Shown here: positions 25,915 to 38,700 of the stretch, piece after piece
Numbering within the stretch: the first letter of the stretch is position 1
Layout of the letters: each line of letters opens with the position of its first letter
Assembly (NCBI GenBank): GCA_025403435.1
Contig: CM046337.1
Span: forward strand, 5,835,501-5,899,500
From: Artocarpus heterophyllus
Lineage: Eukaryota; Streptophyta; Magnoliopsida; Rosales; Moraceae
DNA length: 64,000 nt
Direction of reading: 5' to 3'
Made by a program: the position numbers and the translations under genes
Notes under the pieces: generated by a model
What the model was told of the DNA's origin: nothing
Database searches by the model: none
What the model saw: only the letters and a program-made list of their open reading frames with translations

Positions 25915-26063
25915 ACTCGGCACGTGATCACCGAGCATTTTGTTTCGCTCACTCAGGTGGACCACGTGTGTCCGCGTGACGTGTCCGAAAGGGGAAGAAT
26001 CTTCCCTGGATGACCAAAACCCTTCCTTGTCAATATCACTGATAGGCTACAGAGCTATAAAAG
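25915..26063 (+). promoter_or_regulatory. ACP promoter: two G-boxes, an ABRE-like element, TATA box
   Basis: CACGTG occurs at 25921-25926 and 25963-25968, and TGACGTGTC at 25977-25985, so three ACGT-core elements lie within 65 bp. A TATAAAAG box is at 26056-26063, 130 bp before the ACP start codon. ACGT cores bind bZIP and bHLH factors in plants, which suggests light, stress or ABA inputs; that is inference from motifs. Confidence 0.6.
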
Positions 26064-26192
26064 CCCTCTCAAAACCACCGAGTGTATCAACGACCTGCCT
26101 AATTTTGTTACTCGCCTCGTGCTCTTCGCCACTCTCTCTTCGTTTCTCTCTCTACACTTTCATTCTCTTTTTAGGGTTCAGGGACTTCATCA

Positions 26193-28345
26193 ATGGCGGC
26201 TTCAACAGGAGCTTCGTTTTCCCTCCGATCTCGCCCCCAGCAATTGCATCGGAGCTTTGTATGTCTCATTTCCATCGTTCTCGATTCGATCTCTGTTTCG
26301 ATTATCTTTTTTCCCCCTTTATGAATTGCGATTCCGTGAATCTCTTCTCTCTCTCAATTTTCGAAGCTGCGTGCTAAGTTTTTATTGGAGGAGTAGATTT
26401 TGAAATCGTCTCTTCTATTTATTTCGGCTTTAGGTCTTTTCTGTTCTGTATTTGAACCGAGCTCGATTGGTTAATGGAGTTTGATATGATGTTAAATTCT
26501 ACGAAGATTTTGAGATCTGAACATTTTGTATATGTTTTTGTTGGAATCGCGAGTTCATGGATCCATTCACATGATTACCTCATGGTCCATTTTAACATTG
26601 GAAATTGTTTATTGGGAAGACTCGTTTTTGAATCTGAATTCTATATTCGATCATTATTTATGCATATATGGAGATAAATTTGTAATGGAATAGAAGACCT
26701 GTTTGGTGGGAATAAGTTGTTTACTGGTAAAATTTTTAAATCGAAGCAAGCCTTCCTAGGGAGCTATACACAGTTTCTCTTTCCTGCCGTGGAATTTTAC
26801 AAGTTTTATTCTTTTTTTTTTAATTAAGTTGTCAAGAAGCTTTTGGAGAAATTTTTGTTTCTATTTTTCTATTTTTCAGTGTTATACTGCTAATTTGACC
26901 ATCTGCTTGTTTTGAAACAATTTGTTATTTGAAGAAAAGAGCAACTTGGAAACAGTGATGGATAAGGACTTTTTTTTATAAAAATAATGATAATGATGGA
27001 TGAGGCTTTTCTACGTGCTATTTTGTCTTCTTGTTGAGCACACATTGACGTTTTAACGACTGGATTTCTGGAACAGGCCGCATCCAGTATCCATGGCTCG
27101 AGATCGGTTTCTCTTTCTGCTTTCGGAAGAAACTCGCTATCATTCAGATCAAGGCCACGTTTTGGTCGCCTTCAAGTTAGCTGTGCTGTATGTTTCCGAT
27201 AGTGAAGTGTTTTTGTCTACTTTTTTTCTTCGTTTGCTTTTAATCACATGGGCAATAGCTTGTGTCTTGAATATCTGTGCGTGCTGGGAATCTAGGAGAG
27301 ATTTTTGTCGATGTGAACTTATAAATATTGTGATTAACAATAAATAGTCCAGATGCAGATTGTGGCTTGCCGAACGTAAAACATGGTTATTGCTCTTTAT
27401 GATTTAGTATTATGCATGCCTTGTAGCTTTCTGGTCCATTGTCGGGTGTGCTTTGCTCAAGGTAGCCTTTGCACTAATTTTAGGTGAATTTTGGGATGAC
27501 GTGACACATGAAGTACTAAGATTAGTAGGCTATGTTGCATTGGAACTACATAGATGTTTACTTTCCCAAACTGGAAAATTTTCACAATTAGATATGTTTG
27601 CAAAGTTGCGCAAACACATTTGTGTTTTCCATGTAAGGGGAATAATGTACTAATGTGTGGCCCCTAATACATGCATTTTGATGAATTTTTCTTTTATCAT
27701 ATCTTCTGTGCACGTGATGTGTAGTCCTCTGTCACTATGCTATTTATGCGCATTATATATGTATGTAAAATGTCCCTCTGCAGGCCAAGGCAGAAACAGT
27801 GGACCAGGTGATTGGTATAGTGAGGAAACAATTGGCACTTCCAGAAGGCTCCAAAGTTTCTAAAGAGTCGAAATTTTCCGATCTTGGGGCATGATTCTCT
27901 TGATACGGTACCCGGAAATGATCCCTGACAAGTTAAAGAATAATTTATACCATTGTTACACTAATACCATAACTCCTAACAAGTTTTAAACAACAATTCT
28001 GCCATCATATGAGCATTAGGATCTTGAGTTGTATTAAACGCTTGAGAATCAAACCAGATATTTATACTTGTATTCTTGTCAATAGCATGTTTTAATTGAA
28101 TCTCTCTTTACTTTTTATTTTTTATCTTCTTTTTGTTTTTTTTCTTTCTTTCTTTTATTATCGGCTGTGGTTCTTGCTTTAACTTGCACTTATTGTGGCT
28201 GATTTAGGTTGAGATCGTTATGGGACTTGAGGAGGCATTTGGAATTAGCGTCGAAGAGGATAGCGCTCAGAACATCGTAACTGTTGAGGATGCTGCGAAA
28301 CTTATTGATGATCTCGTTGCGAAGAACTCTGCTAAGAAGGGATGA
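26193..28345 (+). pseudogene. Plastid acyl carrier protein gene with a 1-nt frameshift at the DSL motif
   Basis: ACP carries growing acyl chains on a phosphopantetheine arm during plastid fatty-acid synthesis. Exons: 26193-26258 (22 codons), 27077-27187 (37), 27784-27907, 28208-28345 (45 codons plus stop). Residues 1 to about 59 form a Ser/Arg-rich transit peptide ending LQVSCA; the mature domain starts [20 protein letters not shown]. Exon 3 is 124 nt, one more than 41 codons: the extra base at about 27891-27892 turns the codons before the DSL motif into a TGA stop (27892-27894). As written, only about 95 residues would be made, lacking the modified Ser. Splice sites, promoter and exon 4 ([20 protein letters not shown]) are otherwise intact, so an assembly or base-calling error is a real alternative to a true null allele. 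Confidence 0.88.
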
Positions 28346-29655
28346 TAGAGGTAGAGACACACGCGGAAGTAGAGGCAGCATCAATTTGAAAATTATAGCT
28401 TCGTGTAGGTGTGGATTGTCTGGCAGTTTGGGTTGTGAACTCTAGGACCTTTTTGTTTTTGTTTTTTTTTCCCCCGACGTGAACATTTTAGTTGTTTGAG
28501 TCCATTAAATTACAAGGACTGAGGAGTGTCTTTGCATTATCTTTTCTCTGTTAGTCCAATTCTAGTTGATCGAGTGGAGAATTGAGTTCATTTGCCTTTT
28601 GAAACATATAGAATCTAAAATATTCTTACTCATCTGCTGTCGTAGAAAGGGTGAGATGAGAATTGCTCATCTAAAGCCAACAGAATTATACAAAAAGAAG
28701 TTTTGTATTTTGGGGATAGTCAGCCAAGACACGGGTAATCTTAACTGAGCTATCTATCAGAGAATTAGTCAAAGTTGCAACTTACAACGTGTTAAGCGTA
28801 GTTGAAACCTAGAAGACAGGTCATGTGCAAGTACAGATCTCTAGGTACGGGTCTGACTAGCTCAAGTACCAAGTGCTTGGACTTTCACAGGTTCAAGGAA
28901 AGCAATCGATAACAGGTTTTTTTGAAAGTATCAATCTACTCGTTTAGAACAAAGGGCCATAACTCCAACCAAAAGAAAAGAAAATAATAATAAAAAAAAG
29001 GACTTCTCCCATGAAGGGTTACGGGTGATATATATTTTGAAACGTTTATGTCTTATCAAAATCATAAATCTAACTGGTAAAACATAGATACACATTAATG
29101 GGTATTTTTTTGGGTTCTCACTAGAGGAATTGCCAAAAAAAAACTAGAAAAGAGAGAAAAGGGAAGGATTCATGATCACTCTCTTTCAAATTCATTTCAG
29201 GAATAAAACGTTTATACGAGTCCTCTAGTGCGAGACAAACATCAAAAGGAACAAAAATCTAAGAAATTAACTAATCAAAATGACATTCTGCAGGAAAAAA
29301 AAAAAGGCATTCAAATGCAGCGTTCGATAACATCCATTTTCCTTAACTTTACCCATCATAAAGTCATTCTTGCATCAACCGAGTTCTAAACTCTGAAACT
29401 AGAAAACACGTTTACAGTTAATTTGACCCATGTAGATTACAACCTGGTAAGAAGGGGACTAATCAGAAGCACCAAACATGATTAAGTATTATTAGTTCTA
29501 CGACTGCAAAAGCAAAGCTAAAAGTGATTTTGCGTCATACAATGAGTGACAGAGCTACTTTTGCAGGTCGATATTTCATCAAACCATGTATTTTCGTCTA
29601 TTTACAATAAGTTTGATGGTTACACATTCAATGATCGAGGATGATTCGACGTCAT
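28346..29655. other. Convergent intergenic region between ACP and CAND2-like genes
   Basis: The two genes point toward each other, so this stretch should hold both 3' UTRs. No conserved coding segment, RNA gene or clear repeat was recognised; open frames such as 28566-28748 have no family resemblance. Confidence 0.5.
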
Positions 29656-31938
29656 TCATTCCCAATCTGCATCGAAGAAACCAGCATCTTTCATCTCTGA
29701 GTAGTATACACTTTCCAAGTGCAAATCTTCCTCCTGTGTTCATAAAAAGTAAAAATTACCAATTTTATGGGATACAACAAAAAACTCTGTTCAAGTAACC
29801 GAAGAAGATCAGATTATCAGAAAAATATACATATATTTTTTTAAACAAGCCAAACTAATCGAAGAAAAGAGGATATTATCTCATAGGGGATGAATGCTGA
29901 CCTGGAAAAAGTCAGCTAGGAATGTTATGTATATGAGAGGAAGATAAAACACATGGTAACAAACAATAGTAGCGCCATATAACCTGCGATAAAAGTTGGT
30001 GCTTTAAAATGCTACAGATTGAAACGGAAACTCGTATGTGCGTGTGTATTAAAAAAAAAACACACAATACCAAAATCCAAATCCAGTGCCATTCCTGGTA
30101 AGTCCACAAGCAAATAACGCTAGTGCATTCAACGAGAACATGATCGCAGTATATTTGTAGAATGCAGGTCTTGCTGAAAAAAGAGAACAGAAAAATCAGA
30201 TTCCATTACACGGCCACAAAATTTACGTAAACCAACCTGTACCATGAGTTTACCTGGTAATCTCTCTCTCCACTTGGAATTGTACATGAACAATACAAGA
30301 CCATAAACTGCAGTAAGCACCAGCCTATGGAGAATCCACAAGCCCCATTTCTTATGATGTGCTTGGTCTTTGCTGTCAATGAATAATGGGATCCCAAATC
30401 CGAATAGATATATTGCCTGCAAGAGAAACCATTATCAAGTTGCTATTTACATCAATGTGCATTTGCCAATAACAAGCTAAGAAAAACCAGTAAAATATCA
30501 GCATTCTTAAAATACACAACAAATAAACATTGCTCGAGAAGAATCAGAATGCGGGAAAACCAAAATAGATACCTTGAGAATTATGTCCAAACCAACAACA
30601 AGCCCTGAAACCCCAAAAGTCCGAGTCATAGCCTCTAAGCCATTCACATGATTTCCTTGGAATAAAAATGCTAGCAAGCTTACTTCCAAAAATAGCATCC
30701 CCGAAGTGGTAAATAAAGATAAGATATTCCACGCTAGTTCTTTTCCAGGAGTGCACTCCCATGCCTGCGCTACTCAAGAATCCAACCAGGTCTTAGCTAA
30801 GAGATGAACAAAATTTGTATAAAGAATCCAAAAACAAATCTTCAAGGGGACTTTAATAGTACAGTCACAACAACATCTAGATGAAAAAAGCATGCCATTG
30901 GATTATGAAATGGCACCACTAATTCACCTTCTGACTCTAGATTACGAATCATATGAAAAAAAAAACTGTTCTATACATAGCCATACAAAAGCCCCTGATG
31001 GACATTCAGGGTTTAGAAAATTACAACAATATCTTGATAAACCATTGTTCTCCCCTCAAATACAGCCACCGCTAGAACTCAAAAGCACAAAGGACACTAT
31101 GGATACGCGTCACAGCGACGAACTTCGAGCAGAATTCTAGAATGTTATTCACTGTTGGAAACTCGATGCTAGTCAATAACCCGAAAATCACCCTTCTACT
31201 AATAATTTTGAGACTTGGAATTGAAGAATAGGGTAAAAAGGGCATAGACTGTTACCTGCCTATTAAAATGAGAACATGATTTCCATAACCCGGTACCGAA
31301 AGACTAAGAGGAATCTCTAAGCAAGCTATTGCGGCAATTTAACTACAACTAAACTAAAGAAGACAAACAACGAAGGCACTATTCAGAGACTAATTTTTCA
31401 CAGAACTACCCAAAAACGACAATCACAATCGCCAGCTAAACATTCCAGAAATGCTAACAGTATAATCAAATCCAGCCAAACCATAATCACACCATTACAC
31501 TGCCATTAAGTCCAATAAACAGCAATTACTAAGATTGAAACTATAATTCTGAACCAATAACCATTAAATCAAAGTTCCCCAAGAAACGACGAAACAAGAA
31601 AAACACCAAGTTATAAAATTGAAAGAAAGACGAACCTGAAAAAGGCACCAAGCGAGATTGAGCAAGCTGACAATCCAAAGACAAGCGTAATACGCGATCA
31701 TGATGTAAGACCGGCCATGGGAGAGCTTAGGGAAGCTTTGTCTGGCCTGGTATCCCAAGTAGAGGACGAAGAGAAGCGAGGCGAAAACCAGAGCCGCATT
31801 ATGCCAGAATCCATGGCACTCCGTGATCCAGTTGGAGAATATTGGACCCGAATCTTCCATTTTTAGGGTGAAATTTGAGCTCTGCGTTATAGAAGCTTGG
31901 ACTCCTGGCTGTGAGAGGACATCTTCCAGAACGCGCAT
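29656..31938 (-). CDS. CAND2: Seven-helix membrane protein, CAND2 / TPRA1 family
   Basis: This matches the plant family of candidate G-protein-coupled receptors related to transmembrane protein adipocyte-associated 1; the Arabidopsis member At3g05010 (CAND2) has been reported as a melatonin receptor (PMTR1), a role still debated. CDS exons (minus): 31636-31938, 30573-30764, 30254-30416, 30071-30173, 29902-29983, 29656-29733; 921 nt, 306 residues, all GT-AG, frames close. Landmarks: ECHGFWHNAALVFASLLFVL (helix 1), GRSYIMIAYYACLWIVSLLN (helix 2), a WECTPGKELAWNILS loop, YLFGFGIPLFID, WGLWILHRLVLTAVYGLVLF, and the acidic tail YYSEMKDAGFFDADWE. I count about seven hydrophobic spans. The N-terminus has two possible NxT/NxS glycosylation sites. 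A later in-frame Met in the first 30 residues could also serve as start. Confidence 0.93.
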
Positions 31939-33470
31939 TTTCGCATCAGATGAGAACGAAAAGGAAAATTGGAGCTTGAGTGGATTTGCAAAGACAATTG
32001 GGCAATCACTGCGGAAACCCTAACCCTAGGTCCGGTTGAGAGGGGGATTTGGGAATCTGATGCAGGTAAGCAATGCAGAAGGCAAAGCGACACGTTTTTT
32101 ATTTCTTTCTTTCTTTGGCGTCAATAATGAATAATGAATATATTATAAATTCAAAAAAAATGAAGTTAAAAAAATTGTATTTTTTTTTTGGGTAGAAATA
32201 GTAAGTGTATTACATACTTGATAGCAGATGCATATTGTATAATGGATGTCGTCACATTATACATTCAGTTTTTCAAGGTACGGCTAATGATAATGCATAA
32301 AACTTAGATCTTGTCTAAAAATTAATTTTTTAATTGAAAAAATATTTCTACCTTAAAATAATATATTTTTTAAAAGCATATAAAATGAAATTTTAGATAT
32401 AACAAGGTTATTAAAATATTCCTCGTTCTGGTAGTGTGTTTATGTTGAAAAACTTAAAAGAAGGTGAAGTTTTGTTAACTGAATATAAAAAAAAGGAGAA
32501 TCAATGTTATGAATGCAAGTTTGAGCAAAGCATTACAAAAGCTATAGTTCGTGAAAATATTTTTATGCTCAATCCTTATTATTGTTAAGATCATTTTCTC
32601 TGTTAACGGATCATAAAATTTACCATCTTTATTCCTAAACTTGTAAGATAGCATAAAAAATAAAAAATAAACATATGATTTAACAGTTTAGTAGATCCGA
32701 TTATCAAATTTTGGTAAAGAGACTTGCAACATTTTGTAATGTTTAGTTACCTACTACAAACTCATTCACCATCCATTTAAAAAATAAAATTAAATTAAAA
32801 AAAAAAACGTATGCAATCAAACTACAGGTACAACTACATATTCATCTTAACATATATATATTTTTTATTATTGCATGACTCGTAAATCTAGCTATTATTT
32901 AGTTTTTGTGACCACGATGAATGTTTTGTGGACATCCTACAATGTCTACAAACTGAGAGTCAAACTTTAATAATGACTTGAACAATATGAATTTTTTTTA
33001 GTGGGCTTTGTGCTAACTTTTAAATATGCATCTTGAATAAATACTTTTGCTTTTCTTTCTTAAGCCTTTTTAATTGGAAACTAATTATGAATACGTCTTC
33101 TCGACGCAATGCTGGTCTCGATTAGATAAGGGTCTTCACACATTTGCCTTCTAAAGCCTTTTGCTATGAGTTAAAATTAAGGTATTGAGAGTTGGAGAAT
33201 CGAAAGAGTTGTTTTAGGATTAAAATTGGATTTTGAAATTTTATTTAGATGGGCTCCTTCCATCGCTAATTTAACAAATGCTTGACTAAACGGACTATTT
33301 TACAAGAGTTTCGCTTCTTTTTTTTTTTTTTAAGAGTTTGCCACAAAATAAGCCAAATCATAATGCCAATAGAAATAAATAGCGCATTTTAAAAGATTGG
33401 AAATTAATAGGCTATAATTTTTTTTAAATATTGGATTTTTCAATCTTACCATTTCATTCTCAAACTCCAT
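31939..33470. other. Intergenic: CAND2 promoter side, then AT-rich DNA
   Basis: The first 150 bases are the upstream side of the CAND2-like gene; an ACCCTAACCCTAGG telo-box-like stretch is at 32018-32031. Beyond 32,100 the DNA is AT-rich, with no gene recognised. Confidence 0.45.
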
Positions 33471-33759
33471 GATTTTTTTTAAAGAAATAAGAAATCTTTC
33501 TCCTTTTCAGCCTTTCTTCTTCTATGCGACGACGACAACTTCATTTGACAAAACCTCCGCCACTAAAGCTCCCTTCGACCCTCCAGCAACGCAGTCTCAA
33601 ACGAGACGAGATCAGATCTAGTGGCTTGTCTTTTGCGCGACTCCGAGTGATTGGCAGTGGCTGCTGCCGCACCTTCGCGTGACTCTAGCAAGTGCGGCGC
33701 CTGCGCTCTCCACGTGAGGAAAGTTGAATAGGGATAGATGAGGGGGATTTTGAAAAATA

Positions 33760-34575
33760 ACTTTAAGAAAAATTGATTTTGGTAAAATGTTTCTTTTTTT
33801 TTTTAGCAGTTTTTTGACATTAAAAAACATGTTTTTTGGGCATAAAAATAGTTTTAGTTTTTTTTTTTTCACTCTGTTAAGGTTTAGGGTCGTTACAGTT
33901 ATTTTCGTCTTTTTTTTTTTAAAAAACTGATACATTTTAACTGCCTAAAAAAATGTGTTTTTTTCTACAAAAAAAAAAAAAAGAGATCATTTTCTCAATT
34001 AGGATTTTTTTTTGCCCTTTCATAAAGTTCTGCCAATAGATGGAGATCTGCGGGAGAAAGAAGGAGAAAGAGAGAGGGGAAAGGGCAAACTTGTCCGCTA
34101 GGGTTTCAATCTGGGTATTTTAGTCATTGTACTATTTTATTGATTTTTATATAAAATTAAATGACCTATTTATCAACCATTCTTAAATTTTGGTGTATTT
34201 CATTTTGAAAGAATTTGAAGAAAGGGCCCAAAAAAAATTTGAATTGAGGGAATGATCTCTTTTTTTTTTTGAACCAAAAACATGTTTTTTTTTTTGTGCA
34301 AGTAAATCCATTTTGGAAGAATTTGAAGAAAGGGCAAAAAAAAAAATTTTAATTGAGGAAATGACCTCTTTTTTTAACCAAAAAACACGTTTTTCTATGC
34401 AAGTAAACTGTCTCAATTTTTTTAAAAAAATAAGAAAAATAACTGTAGCAAGATAAAGAACCTCAACAGAATGAAAAAAAAAAATTGAAACTGTTTTGAT
34501 ATCTAAAACGTTTTTTTTATGCCAAAAATTGATTAAAAAAAAGTTATTGACCAAAAAAAAATTATCCCAAAAAGT
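33760..34575. repeat. Large imperfect inverted repeat enclosing a ~105-bp tandem duplication
   Basis: The left arm (about 33,770-33,970) and right arm (about 34,385-34,560) are inverted copies: the reverse complement of the left arm reads AAAATAACTGTAACGACC, then CCTTAACAGAGTGAAAAAAA, matching AAAATAACTGTAGCAAGAT and CCTCAACAGAATGAAAAAAA in the right arm. Within the spacer and right arm, GAATTTGAAGAAAGGGC recurs about 107 bp apart (34,210 and 34,319), each followed by AATTGAGGRAATGAYCTCTT. A GC-rich patch of about 200 bp (33,520-33,720) sits just outside. No coding function was seen. Confidence 0.65.
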
Positions 34576-35321
34576 CATCTTTACAACTCTCTCATTTATT
34601 TTTATTCCCTATTAGTTTAGCCTATTCTCCCTCCCTTTTTTTTAAAGCGGTGGTTAAAATGACAAAATGAGAAGCTTTTGTGGCAAGTTTGCTAAAGCTC
34701 AAGGCATAAATATGCTTAATGCTACAATTAGTTATTACTTCTGCTTCTATCTTTCGTCTTTATTTTTAAAAACCTTCATACATCTCTTCGGTGTGATTCA
34801 ATTAGTTTTTTCAAACTTTATTTTTTCCGAAAGTTTTCTGTTCCATGTTTCTATCTTATAGAACATCTTGTTGCCGAAAGTGTAACTAACAAAAGACCTA
34901 AACATAATAAGAATTATTGTTAAGAATGACAACCATGAATATAATAAGATAATATAATAGCAAAGAGAAAACAGTAATAAAAACAAAATTAAGAACAAAT
35001 AATTAAATATTGATATACACTATTTTTCTTTTTCAAAGCACGATTAAGAACAAAGCTAAAAGGAAATCATTCTAACTATTTGAAAGATAGTGAACTTTTT
35101 CTTATTTATTCGTTTTTCAACTGTCACAGTTATTTAGAAAAGGATTACAAAATATTTGAAAATTTTAAAAAGATATACAGTTAATTTTTCAAACAAAAAA
35201 AGAAAAGAAAAGTGGTTAAAAAATTAATATCGAGAAACAATTATCTTTTAATGCCACTTTTTGTTTTATGAATTTCACCAAATTAAGCGTAAATCAAATA
35301 AAGAGGATTTGTTTTTTCAGA

Positions 35322-35485
35322 AAAATAATCCGTTTGATAGTGTTTTTAAAATATGTGAAAATGATTTTGTTTTGAAAAATAAGATTTTTTTAAAAATTAT
35401 GTTGAGAGTATTTTTGAAATTTTTGCTTCAAAAAGCATGCAAAAACATTTCCAAAAACACTAAAAACAATACCAAACAAGGCCAA
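35322..35485. mobile_element. MITE with TIR CCGTTTGATAGTGTTTTT / AACACTAAAAACAATACCAAACAAGG
   Basis: About 160 bp are bounded by inverted ends: the left end reads CGTTTGATAGTGTTTTTAAA, and the reverse complement of the right end reads CTTGTTTGGTATTGTTTTTAG. The interior is AT-rich and non-coding. This matches a common short non-autonomous DNA transposon architecture. The superfamily is not assigned because a target duplication was not clear. Confidence 0.6.
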
Positions 35486-35768
35486 TTTATATGTTACTAT
35501 TTTGAGGTGTAAAAGTAATTAGTTGAGAATTTCCAGCAAAAGAACCTTTGAGGTGTTGCAAATTTGAAATAGTTAGTTGATGATCCTAACAATAAGGGAA
35601 GGGCCTTTGACGCCTTAGGCAGTCGCCTTAATTACTTTCAAGGGCATTGGCAATAACAGCCTATCCTCCTCTGCATTACAGAAGCAGAATTAAGGCAATA
35701 GTAATTGCATTTGGTATTCACTATTGAAGACATTATAAGTTACTGATAAACTTCCAAATTTGTATGCT

Positions 35769-38700
35769 ATGGATAGAACAAGACAAGTGTATGCTAAGCA
35801 GAGCAGCAACATGGGAATGCCGGGGACGCCCTCATCACCAGCAGCATCGCCTCTGAACTGCCATGCCAGGACGGGCTTGGCGACTACTGGCTTGGCCAAT
35901 GCCAAAAAGACGCAGAATGCTAAAGCTGCAGCGCAGAGGCTGGCGCATGTCATGGCACACCAGGCTGCAGATGAGGATGAGGATGATGATGAGGACATCT
36001 TTTGTATGATTATGGCACGGGAAGCCTCGGGCTTGGTGGTGGAAGGGCAATGAGATCTCGCTCTCCCATGGTTCGACTACTATCTGGCCTAATTGAAACT
36101 GCTCGTATGATGTTTAATCTTGTTTATGATGATCACGTTGTGCTTACCTTGTTTATGTTTTTGTGGTTGTTAGTCTATTCCTAATGTTAGCAATCAAGAG
36201 CAAACTTCTTCAACGAGAACTAGTCCAGTTCGGAGATCATCTTTGTCACCACCACCACCATCGTTATCATCATCATTATCATCAACAGCTCTTCCAACTT
36301 CAGCCAGCGGAACTCGAATTTCGCAGTCCATAAACCCTGTAGAACAGCCTCAATCAGCTTATGCCACAGCTGCTAATATTCGTCAATATCAGTCTCCAAA
36401 GTCTTTTGAACAATCTCCGTCCAGTTACTCGGCTATAGCTATTCGACAAGCACAGCAAAACAATCCCAATGAGCAGCCTAACTCTGCTCGTTCGATGAGA
36501 ATGTCACGCTTTTCATCTCAGTCTTCTGTTGAAGAGCCCCGCTCTGCTCATTCTCCATTAGGTAGCCGTTCTCCTTTGGGTCCTAAGACAGTTCCCATTT
36601 TTCCAGCTAGTGCTCCGGTCTCGCCTAAGCCACCTACTCCTGCGGTGTCCTCAAATATTCATGTTGGAAGAGAAACAAGGTATCCTTGTCCATCTTCCTA
36701 GAGACTATTTTAATTTTTTACCTCAAAATTCATGATTTAGGTCGTTCTTTTAATAAGCTATGTTTAATGAGCAGGTTATCATTAGATCTAAGTATGAACT
36801 TGAGAAATACCGGTAACCAACGTTCTTCTTTGGTTCTACAAGATGAGGTATGTCCAATATGAGTTCTATGGTGGCAGTTTCAAGATCTTGCTGATCATGT
36901 AGGGGACTTGTTTAAAACCATATCAACTTTCTCAAGTTGGCACAGTTTCAGTTTCAACTTACTAGGTTAGGAGGCTTTCTTTTACACTTTTAGTCTCTTC
37001 TATGTATTTATGACGTTTGGTTTCGTTGCAGCTTGATATGCAACAGGAAGAAAACGAAAGCTTACTAGAAAAGGTGATTCCAGAATATAGTAACTTAGAT
37101 GTGGATTAACCTTGGCTTATTTGTGTAAAAGACTTTTCAAATTCTAAAGGATTTGTAAAGATGTTTTTCCTGCTCTTTAAGTGCTGCAACAACCATATCC
37201 AAAAGATGTAGTCAATAGTGCTGCAACAGCCATATCCAAAAGATGTAGTCAATCTCATATCAAGCATATTAGCTATTGCAGCACCATAAATTCACTGAAT
37301 GGTTTTTGGAACTCCATTTTGATATGTGCCTCCCCAGCTTCGACTTGCAGAAGAGAGGTGTGAGGAAGCGGAGGCAAGAACTCGACAGCTCAAGAAACAG
37401 GTAAAAATCGAAACTGCCTATGACACTCTTAGCCTTGATATTTGAATTTTGCCAACATAAAGAAAGTAATAATAGGATTTATTTTCCTGGACATTCTCTC
37501 TTCTCTTTCGACATTTTTTTTCTTCACTATTTTAGGTTGCTGATCTTGGGGAAGGTGCAACTTTAGAAGCCCGTCTTCTAAGCAGGCAAGCTTCAAAGTC
37601 CACATACTTTGCAAATTGTGTGCTTTTATATGCCACCATTCTTATAGTTGTTGGTTTGTTTTGCTTTTCAGAAAGGAGGCGGCGCTACAGCAAAGTGAGG
37701 TTTGTATACGCACTCATGTCAAGTTGTTACTCACGTTTATCTCCACTTTCAGTGTTTGTTTACCAAAAAAGAAAAGCATAAATAGATAGTCTTATTCTCT
37801 CTATACTCACATGAAATTATACTGAAATGCAGTTTAAGAGTACTCTCCTTGCAGGCCGCTCTAAAGGTTGCAGAACAAACCGGTAGACACGATCTAAACA
37901 ACGAGATTATTGCACTTAGGGCAGAAGCTGAGGTATCTAACTGAATTTTTGCATATTTTGTTCTCTTTCTTGGTTTTAAAGCTGTTTTACAAACTTGCGG
38001 AGTTTTGTGTTAGATGGCGAGGGATGAGGCAACATCTGCCCTTGAGAGACTCCACGAAGCCAAGGGAGAACTAAAGTCGCTTCAAATTATAACCCAGAGA
38101 ATGATTCTGACAAAGGAAGAGATGGTCTGTATACCTTTAGTGTTAATATTTGCAAACTCCATCTTTATTTCATTTCATGCCTGATGTGATTTCCAGTGTT
38201 CATATTCTTGGAATAAGTCGTTCTAAAGAGGTGTTGGCTTGCTTGTTATTGGAGTTTATGTGTTGAACATGGTTAGAGTTACATTACTTGTTGATCTTTC
38301 ACGGGGAAAAAGACCAAGAAGAAATATAAAAGAGAATTCCTTGCTTTTGCTACTTTTGCAGTTTATAATTTATGATGTTTACTGGGTACTTTGATTTTTT
38401 TGGAAGGTATACATGCTGAGATTGCCAAGGCAAAATATGAATACTGGTCATCTTTAGCCCCTTTACCTGTTGAAGTTGTCTTTATCTGCTGGACAAAAAG
38501 TCAAGGAAGAGAAGAGTAAGACATCCTTTGGATTTCTTTTTTATAATGCCTATTTCGGGCATTTGTTTGTTATTGACTACCATTAATCATTTTTTTTGCC
38601 ATCAAATGGTGATTAGAATATTATGATTAGAATATTATGATTAGAATGAACTTTCCGGGGATGGAAACATTGAGAACATGCTTATAGTTGAGAAAGGCAT

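Noticed and set aside
26474..27347. Open frames 26474-26677 and 27093-27347 in the ACP gene
   Set aside because: They lie in intron 1 or in a shifted frame across exon 2; the ACP frame explains the coding signal.
27880..27910. Alternative splicing that would bypass the ACP frameshift
   Set aside because: No GT/AG pair near 27886-27907 removes the extra base while keeping the DSL codons.
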